Of a stretch of DNA of 5,277 bases, positions 1 through 5,277 are shown in pieces (position 1 is the first letter of the stretch; every line of letters begins with the position of its first letter). Under the pieces are notes generated by a model that was given only the letters and a program-made list of their open reading frames with translations, ran no database searches and had not been told where the DNA came from. A program made the translations under genes and the position numbers. Origin of the DNA: Planococcus sp. (in: firmicutes) (GTDB lineage Bacteria; Bacillota; Bacilli; Bacillales_A; Planococcaceae); NCBI GenBank assembly GCA_030147225.1, contig JASLAI010000197.1:1-5277 (forward strand), read 5' to 3'.

Positions 1-667
1 AGACAACCGCGTTGGATTCTGTGGCAATCTGTTCACGGTAGGCGTCTTCATTCACTTCCAAGTATGTCTTCTTTCCGACTCCAAGAAGCGTCAATGCCCG
101 TTTAGCCGCTGCCGCATTTTGGATTGTGAATGCAGCATGGCGGTCACAGGTATATTCGCATGAACGGCTGTAAGCTTGGCTGAGGAAAGGAATAAAGCCA
201 GCTGGCAGGATCAAGATATTCTTCCAAACATGGCGGCGCTTCACATGCGCCAGTTCATGAGCAATGATGAAGTCGAGTTCTTCCTGTCCCTGCTCGCGTG
301 CAAGTTCAAATACCTCGGAATACAAAACGACCATGTCACGGCCAAAGAAACGCGTAGCAAATGCATTCAGCGCTCCTTCAGATTGAATAACAAAAACATC
401 CGGTACTTTCTTCAGTTCCATTTGTTTTGATAAAATCTGTACACGTTCATAGACATCCGGAAACTGCCGTTCGTGGATCCGGACTCCGTTGCCTCGGATT
501 GACCCGAGCATGATGACGTTCGCGAACAGCATAAAAACCAAAACGGTTATCGCTATGCCAATGCCGATGATGGATGCAATGAGGGCTGCGTAAATAAAAA
601 TACTGAAAAATAGACTAATGCCGAAATAGACGTTCTCTCTGCTCGATTTAATATAGTTGTTATCCAT
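1..667 (-). CDS. M48-family membrane zinc metallopeptidase (HtpX-like), 3' end outside window
   Basis: Translating the minus strand gives an uninterrupted 222-codon reading frame that runs off the window at position 1, so the C-terminus is missing. The N-terminus holds a hydrophobic stretch at about residues 14-57 that probably forms two membrane helices. The zinc site is clear: HELAH at residues 137-141 (zinc ligands H137 and H141, catalytic E138), followed by SRSCEYTCDRHA at 168-179, in which E171 fits the third ligand of the M48 'SR..E..AD' motif. ALNAFATRFFG (99-109) matches the conserved N-A-F-A region before the active site. M48 enzymes degrade or process membrane and exported proteins; the substrate here is unknown. 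I chose ATG 667 because GGGAG (674-678) lies 6 nt upstream; ATG 670 is only 3 nt away and is the alternative. It lies downstream of the ABC operon but is separated by a terminator and has its own promoter candidate. The family is secure, the cellular role is not. Confidence 0.9.
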   Translation of the reverse strand, partial: MDNNYIKSSRENVYFGISLFFSIFIYAALIASIIGIGIAITVLVFMLFANVIMLGSIRGNGVRIHERQFPDVYERVQILSKQMELKKVPDVFVIQSEGALNAFATRFFGRDMVVLYSEVFELAREQGQEELDFIIAHELAHVKRRHVWKNILILPAGFIPFLSQAYSRSCEYTCDRHAAFTIQNAAAAKRALTLLGVGKKTYLEVNEDAYREQIATESNAVV

Positions 668-673
668 CATTTA

Positions 674-682
674 CTCCCTCTC
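674..682 (-). promoter_or_regulatory. Ribosome binding site of the M48 peptidase gene
   Basis: The minus strand reads GAGAGGGAG immediately before TAA and two consecutive ATG codons. The spacing is 3 nt to ATG 670 and 6 nt to ATG 667, which favours the second ATG as the start. Confidence 0.6.
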
Positions 683-701
683 AATTTGGAATATCTTACA
701 T

Positions 702-710
702 ATAATAGCA
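702..710 (-). promoter_or_regulatory. Probable extended -10 promoter for the M48 peptidase gene
   Basis: The minus strand reads TGCTATTAT: a TG dinucleotide, one base, then TATTAT, one mismatch from TATAAT. This is an extended -10 motif. No good -35 box sits 16-18 bp upstream; TTGATG (725-720) resembles one but is only 12 bp away, and extended -10 promoters can work without a -35 box. Transcription would begin near position 695, leaving a leader of roughly 28 nt that includes the ribosome binding site. It lies downstream of the terminator of the preceding operon, so the peptidase gene is probably an independent unit. Confidence 0.4.
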
Positions 711-799
711 CATGGTACCCATCAACGGTTGATGATTTTCATTAATTATCTGATTTATTTTCAGCAAGACCGTCTTTATCGTATATGCTTGCTGCAGCT

Positions 800-829
800 A
801 AAAATCCCCTTCGGATTTGAAGGGGATTT
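800..829 (-). terminator. Rho-independent terminator of the ABC transporter operon
   Basis: A perfect 11-bp inverted repeat has arms at 819-829 and 802-812 (AAATCCCCTTC on the plus strand) around a 6-nt loop, with four consecutive G:C pairs in the stem. On the minus strand the stem runs into TTTTT (804-800). It starts 33 bp after the permease stop codon. The plus strand has no T-run after the stem (GCCATTC follows), so termination should be mainly for leftward transcription. Confidence 0.85.
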
Positions 830-861
830 GCCATTCATTCAATGAAATTGTTTCATAGCAG

Positions 862-3440
862 CTAAGCGTTCTCCTGTTTTAAGCTCTCGATGATGTTATC
901 GTTTTTAATTTTGGCGGTTGAATAAAGCATGGCCGCTCCAACGATCAAGAAAATCATCAGGACAACAAAGAGAATGCTTATCCAAGGAAGTGCGAAGCCA
1001 TATTGAAACGTATAGCCGAGTGACCAGTGCATGGCAAACATGACGGCAATACTGACGGGCAGTCCAATCGCTAATGCTTTTACGCCATAAAACAGGCTTT
1101 CGAAGCGAATCATCTTCGCAAATCCGTTTGGCGTCATCCCAACCGACCTTAACATGGCAAACTCCCGCTTCCGGAGCGAAATGCTCGTAGAGATGGTATT
1201 AAAGATATTGGCAATCGAAACGAGCGATATCAATATGATAAAGCCGTATGTGAAAACGGACATCAGTAAAATCATTTGCTCTTCCCGCTGGCGCTGCTGG
1301 TAGACGTTATAGACTTGGATAGTCATGTCGTTCTGCTCTTCAATCGCGTCTTGTGTTGCCATTGGATCGGTGCTATTCGCATAAATCGAATAGGTGAATT
1401 CGTCATCCGTGAGCTCCAGCTGATTAAAGGCTTTTTCAGGGATGATGACATTCAATCCTCCAATAACTGCCGTCTCAACACCCAGCGGCACTTCGTTGGT
1501 CAATGCGACGATTTCAAATGCGCTCAACAATTCGCTTTCAGTCGCCTCGCCGGTTTCGCTGTAAGGCTGGGTATACAAGTCAATTTCATCCCCAATCTTA
1601 CTCTCGATGGTTTTGGTTTCAATGAATTGGCCGGATGCGGCATCTTGATAAGACACTTCATCAATTACAATCGCTTTCGGGTTGCCTTGGCCGAAAGATT
1701 CTGCATTCAGCCCGAGCTTTTTTGCATACGCTTTAAAACTTGCATCGTCCAAGCCATGGATATCGACGTAGTAGCTTAACTTTCCGTCTTCAAGTACTAC
1801 CTCACCGGTTTCCAGCTGTGCAGCCAATCGTTCCGGCAGCCGCTCAGTTTCAATCAATGCTTGTGCCCATGTACTTTTGATCATCGTGGCCTCGGTGATA
1901 TGTGGCAATTGACGATATTTGGGCAGATCGCTTTCCCCTACGCCATTGCCACTGATATGCAGATCGAACTGGGAGTTGCCTTGAGACATTTCCATGGTTT
2001 TTTTCAACCCATCAGTAAAATACGTCACCGATAAGAACAGGACAATGCTCACGACCAATGAAAACAAAAGGGCTAAATAGCGTTTGCGGTTTCGCTTGGC
2101 ATTCTTCAAGCCGATTTCCGCTTCCAGACCAAAAATTTTCCTCACCCATTTCGATGTTTTGAGATTTTTTCCGGTTAATTTGATGTCTTCCGTTTGGCGG
2201 ATGGCATCAATAGCAGAAATTTTCGAGGCTTTCTTTGCAGGAACGTAAGTCGAAACGAAAATGGTCAGAATCGAAATGCCGCAAGCCAGGATCAATGAAG
2301 ACGGCGTGACTACCAGCTCAAGCTTCTCAGAAATAGTGAGTGCTTCTTCAATGAACGTATTGATGAATGCAAAAGTCAGGCTGAGTCCACCAAATCCTGC
2401 CAACAGTCCGATGGGTATACTGATGGCTCCAATGACCGCTCCTTCAAAAAAGACGGAATTGCGCTTTTGCTTTTTGGTGGCCCCAACGCTCGACAACATG
2501 CCCAGATGACTTGCACGCTCGGAAACACTGATGGCAAAAGCATTGTAAATCAATGCCACCGAACCGATGAGAATGACTCCCATAATAATCGTCGCCAAAG
2601 AAAACAGCGTAAGCCGCAAACGATCATTGCCTGTCACACCATAATAGCGCAGCAAATCCGAATTGAATTGCACGCTTTCAATGCCGTTATTATCTGCGAA
2701 GTTTTTTGCATGTTCAAACAGTTCGGTTTCAAGCTTGGAGACGACAACGAAAGCGTCAAAAGTCTCGCTTTCTTCAAGATTATTTTTGTCTACAAAACCA
2801 ACCACGGTATAACCTGGGGACCAGGCCGGTTCCCAATCCGGTCGATCAAGTATGCCTGTAATCGTCACTGTTTTTGTTTCCAGGTTGGCGAGTTTTTCGA
2901 AGGACTGGTCATCGCTGACCTGCAGGGAATCGTTTTGAGTCAATACCTTCCCTTCAGTTTCGTGGATACGCTGTCCTATTTCAACCGTTACTTGATCGCC
3001 GATTTGAAAAGGCGTTTGAATATTGTCCTGGATTACTGCTGAAATGGCGACTTCTTCTTCTGAAGCTGGCAATCTCCCTTCTGAAACCGTCATGGGAAAT
3101 TGCGCCAAGCCCTGTTCGTCGTAGTTTTGGAAATACAGGTAGGGCTTGTATGCATTTTTTGAACCTTCCAGGTAGGCATAGCCTCCGCTTGAAAGGGTCA
3201 ACTTTTCGGTATGGTCATCTTGTTCGATGGCTTCGATTTGCTGTTTTTCCACATTTTTGTACTGGACATGCCATTCCCCGTTTTTCGAAATCTCCTGGCG
3301 GATCATAAGATCAAGAAACGACACACTGAGTGTCATCACCGCTGTTATCATTGCCACAGAAATGATGACACCGATTATAGTGACGAGTGAGCGGCGTTTG
3401 TTTTGTCGCAGATGCCGGATGGTTACTTTATTGATGATAT

Positions 3441-3444
<4 letters not shown>
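862..3444 (-). CDS. ABC transporter permease, FtsX/MacB-type, eight predicted TM helices with two large ectodomains
   Basis: This 860-residue protein is the membrane subunit of an ABC exporter built from two similar halves. Half one: TM1 at about 19-45, ectodomain of about 230 residues (46-277), then TM2-TM4 at about 278-303, 331-360 and 383-402. Half two: TM5 at about 455-476, ectodomain of about 248 residues (477-724), then TM6-TM8 at about 725-750, 785-806 and 818-842. Each half carries the FtsX-domain cytoplasmic motif, SERASHLGMLSSVGAT at 308-323 and RKREFAMLRSVGMT at 758-771, and each ectodomain has an IGD-type strand motif (IGDQVTVE 148-155, IGDEIDLY 617-624), supporting an internal duplication. 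Such permeases act mechanically on lipids, lipoproteins or peptides at the outer face of the membrane. It is larger and laid out differently from BceB permeases (about 650 residues, 10 TM, one ectodomain). The start codon overlaps the ATPase stop as ATGA, which implies translational coupling. The substrate cannot be inferred; antimicrobial peptide or envelope-stress defence is the contextual guess. Confidence 0.93.
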
Positions 3445-4124
<680 letters not shown>

Positions 4125-4131
4125 GGGAAAA

Positions 4132-4136
4132 CCTCC
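4132..4136 (-). promoter_or_regulatory. Ribosome binding site of the ABC ATPase gene
   Basis: The minus strand reads GGAGG followed by the 7-nt spacer TTTTCCC and ATG 4124. This near-ideal site fixes the ATPase start and excludes the longer upstream reading-frame extension. Confidence 0.9.
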
Positions 4137-4157
4137 ATATATTCTATGTTTAAGCTT

Positions 4158-4163
4158 AGTATA
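4158..4163 (-). promoter_or_regulatory. -10 element of the ABC operon promoter (no consensus -35)
   Basis: TATACT on the minus strand differs from TATAAT at one base. With a 17-bp spacer the -35 position would be 4186-4181, which reads ACCGGA and does not resemble TTGACA. A good -10, a missing -35 and in-phase repeats occupying the -35 region are the signature of an activator-dependent promoter. The expected start of transcription near 4151 would leave a leader of roughly 27 nt, just enough for the GGAGG site. Confidence 0.6.
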
Positions 4164-4169
4164 GATAAG

Positions 4170-4213
4170 CCGCATGACTGTCCGGTGACTGGCAAGTGAC
4201 AATCCAGTCACTT
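4170..4213 (-). promoter_or_regulatory. Probable response-regulator operator: four tandem 11-bp repeats
   Basis: Read on the minus strand, 4213-4170 splits into four consecutive 11-mers: AAGTGACTGGA, TTGTCACTTGC, CAGTCACCGGA and CAGTCATGCGG. The core GT(C/G)A(C/T) recurs every 11 bp at 4211-4207, 4200-4196, 4189-4185 and 4178-4174. The last core ends 10 bp before the -10 element, so the array covers the -35 region. OmpR/PhoB-family regulators bind head-to-tail to 10-11-bp direct repeats in this position. The regulator whose last residues lie at the right edge of the window is the natural candidate to bind here. The assignment of the binder is an inference. Confidence 0.65.
4194..4213. repeat. 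7-bp perfect inverted repeat within the operator
   Basis: AAGTGAC (4194-4200) and GTCACTT (4207-4213) form a perfect dyad separated by AATCCA. It overlaps the two promoter-distal units of the 11-bp direct-repeat array. It could be an additional dimer site or simply a by-product of the fourth unit reading GTGAC instead of GTCAC. No T-run follows it on the minus strand, so it does not look like a terminator. Confidence 0.6.
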
Positions 4214-4226
4214 AAGAAAACATAAG

Positions 4227-4258
4227 AAAAAGCAGGCAACAAACTAAATTACCTGCTT
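4227..4258 (-). terminator. Rho-independent terminator overlapping the histidine kinase stop codon
   Basis: On the minus strand AAGCAGGTAA (4258-4249) pairs with TTGCCTGCTT (4239-4230): a 10-bp stem with a single U-G pair and a 9-nt loop. The last stem bases and the following bases form TTTTT (4231-4227). The 5' arm encodes the last residues of the kinase and its TAG stop lies in the loop. This should end the regulator-kinase transcript and separate it from the ABC operon promoter about 65 bp downstream. Confidence 0.75.
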
Positions 4259-5248
4259 GTAGAATTTGATATGGAATGAGGTGCCCATGCCAGGCTCGCT
4301 TTTCACTTCGATGTCACCTTGCTGGCTGGTAATGATGCTGTACGCCATCGCAAGACCGATGCCGACACTGTCGTCTCCTGCATTCTTGCCTTTATAAAAG
4401 CGTTTGAAAATATGGGGCAAGTCCTGTTTCAAAATCCCACTGCCGTTGTCGGCAATGCTAATTTCGGTATAAAGTGCGTTTTCAGTATAACCGATCGACA
4501 GCCGGCCTCCCTCTGCGGTATGTTCGACACAGTTTTTCAATATATTGATCAGCGCTTCGGCGGTCCAGTTCAGATCCCCTGAAAAAGCGGCTTGAGGATC
4601 TCCTTCAATCTTCAGCCGCAGCCCTTTGATGTCCAGCGGCACTAACAGCGGTTCAATCGCTTTATCAACAAGAATTGTCACGGACACTTTTTCTTTTTTG
4701 AACGCGATCGTACCAGCATCAATTTTCGACAGTTTGAGCAGCGAAGACACCAGCCAGTCCATCCGCTCCAGCTGAACACTTATGTTGCGAGTGAATTCAG
4801 CACGCTTAGCTTCCTCGAGGCGATTGTCGCGCAACAAATCCACCATGACCATCATGGATGTCAGCGGCGTTTTCAATTGATGGGAAATATCCGAAATGGC
4901 ATCTGTCAGTTTTTCTTTGTCTTCACGAAGAAGCGTGCCGTGTTCGGAAAGCATATTCGTCACTTTGTAGATTTGGCTTTTCAGCAGGCTCAATTCGCCT
5001 TCTGTGTTGTCACGGACGTCCAGCTGAAAATCGCCGTTGCTGATTTTTTGCAGGTAGCCCGACAACTTGGCAATTTCCCGGTAGCGCCACCATGTAAAAA
5101 CAACGGCTGTCAGCACCAATATAAAGGATACAGCTGCGATGCTCCAGGCTGCCACTTCAGATATAAAAACAGCAGCAAGAAACGCTGCAGCCACGCTGAT
5201 GACTAGGAGTGCCGTTAAGAACAATTGAATTTCCCGGTTGCGCAGCAC
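4244..5248 (-). CDS. Sensor histidine kinase with minimal extracellular loop
   Basis: This membrane kinase (334 residues from GTG 5248) should autophosphorylate and pass the phosphate to the response regulator encoded just upstream. Two helices lie at about residues 9-29 and 34-53, joined by a loop of only a few residues, so a periplasmic-type sensor domain is absent. A short HAMP-like linker (about 54-100) carries NTEGELSLLKSQIYKV. The phosphoacceptor is H123 in SDISHQLKTPLTSM. The catalytic domain has the N box NILKNCVEHT (N235, N239), G1 box DNGSG (D267), F box IFKRFYKG and G2 box GIGLA; all key residues are present. Start choice: GTG 5248 lies 9 nt after a GGCGGG-type ribosome binding site and gives MLRNREIQLF; TTG 5254, overlapping the regulator stop by 4 nt, is the alternative and adds two residues. 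The short loop resembles intramembrane-sensing kinases that rely on a partner transporter, but the HQLKTPLTS box differs from typical BceS proteins as I recall them. Confidence 0.94.
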   Translation of the reverse strand: MLRNREIQLFLTALLVISVAAAFLAAVFISEVAAWSIAAVSFILVLTAVVFTWWRYREIAKLSGYLQKISNGDFQLDVRDNTEGELSLLKSQIYKVTNMLSEHGTLLREDKEKLTDAISDISHQLKTPLTSMMVMVDLLRDNRLEEAKRAEFTRNISVQLERMDWLVSSLLKLSKIDAGTIAFKKEKVSVTILVDKAIEPLLVPLDIKGLRLKIEGDPQAAFSGDLNWTAEALINILKNCVEHTAEGGRLSIGYTENALYTEISIADNGSGILKQDLPHIFKRFYKGKNAGDDSVGIGLAMAYSIITSQQGDIEVKSEPGMGTSFHIKFYKQVI

Positions 5249-5250
5249 TG

Positions 5251-5277
5251 TCAATCACCCGCCTTATAGCCCATGCC
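5251..5277 (-). CDS. Response regulator, OmpR family, C-terminal eight codons only
   Basis: The minus strand from the right edge reads in frame as GMGYKAGD followed by TGA (5253-5251). An R/W-G-x-GY-K/R ending is the hallmark of the last beta-hairpin of the winged-helix DNA-binding domain in OmpR/PhoB-family regulators. The position directly upstream of a histidine kinase, with touching or overlapping reading frames, fits a regulator-kinase operon. The receiver domain and nearly all of the protein lie outside the window, so the phosphorylation site cannot be seen. It is the probable binder of the 11-bp repeats upstream of the ABC genes. Confidence 0.75.
   Translation of the reverse strand, partial: GMGYKAGD

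Noticed and set aside
176..430. An 84-codon plus-strand frame opposite the M48 peptidase
   Set aside because: The minus strand encodes HELAH and the rest of the M48 signature here; the plus-strand frame is a shadow.
701..706. TATAAT on the plus strand
   Set aside because: No -35 element lies at suitable spacing and no plus-strand gene follows; it is the complement of the better-placed minus-strand extended -10 area.
657..845. A 62-codon plus-strand frame covering the intergenic region
   Set aside because: It overlaps the start of the peptidase gene and runs through the terminator hairpin; I see no ribosome binding site or plausible protein features.
842..856. Perfect small palindrome ATGAAA-TTG-TTTCAT just after the permease stop
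   Set aside because: The stem is only 6 bp and A/T-rich with a 3-nt loop and no T-run. The strong terminator nearby already explains transcription ending, so this is probably chance.
1276..3042. Long plus-strand reading frames opposite the permease gene (1276-1779 and 2467-3042)
   Set aside because: They lie wholly antisense to a well-supported gene with clear FtsX motifs, show no recognisable domain, and are the expected result of its codon pattern.
4151..4158. TAAGCTTA palindrome near the expected ABC transcription start
   Set aside because: Eight-bp palindromes occur often by chance, and nothing else marks it as an operator.
4125..4211. N-terminal extension of the ABC ATPase to GTG 4211
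   Set aside because: It would translate the operator and -10 region. The GGAGG site 7 nt before ATG 4124 and the family-typical N-terminus place the start at 4124.

Overview
The window looks like a chromosomal segment of a moderate-GC Firmicute of the order Bacillales. A Planococcaceae-like host (Planococcus or relatives) is my best guess, from the AGGAGG-type ribosome binding sites, the base composition and the protein families, but I cannot confirm the genus. Every supported gene is on the minus strand, so transcription runs from high to low coordinates. No RNA gene, insertion sequence, CRISPR array, integration site or replication origin is visible.

Layout in the direction of transcription: (1) 5277-5251, the last eight codons and stop of an OmpR-family response regulator; (2) 5248-4244, a sensor histidine kinase that overlaps or abuts the regulator and ends in a Rho-independent terminator; (3) 4243-4125, a compact control region with the kinase terminator, four in-phase 11-bp repeats and a -10 element; (4) 4124-3441, an ABC ATPase of the MacB/LolD/SalX type; (5) 3444-862, an 860-residue FtsX/MacB-type permease with two large extracellular domains, overlapping the ATPase gene by 4 bp (ATGA); (6) 829-800, a strong terminator; (7) 667-1, the 5' part of an M48-family membrane zinc metallopeptidase, cut off by the window edge. 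The longest stretch without a gene is 671-861 (191 bp); it holds the operon terminator and the probable peptidase promoter.

Together the genes form a two-component system coupled to an ABC exporter, the layout common for cell-envelope stress and antimicrobial-peptide detoxification modules in Firmicutes. The kinase has two membrane helices with almost no extracellular loop, so it probably does not bind an external ligand alone. The transporter, with two ectodomains of about 230-250 residues, may be the sensing partner, as in Bce-type modules, although this permease is not of BceB architecture. The ABC genes have their own promoter. Upstream of its -10 element lie four tandem copies of an 11-bp unit (consensus CAGTCACnGGn on the minus strand) in the place where a -35 box would be. 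That is the classic geometry of an OmpR/PhoB-type activator site, and it is the most informative regulatory signal in the window. The substrate cannot be read from the sequence. The M48 peptidase has its own likely promoter and may or may not be functionally linked.
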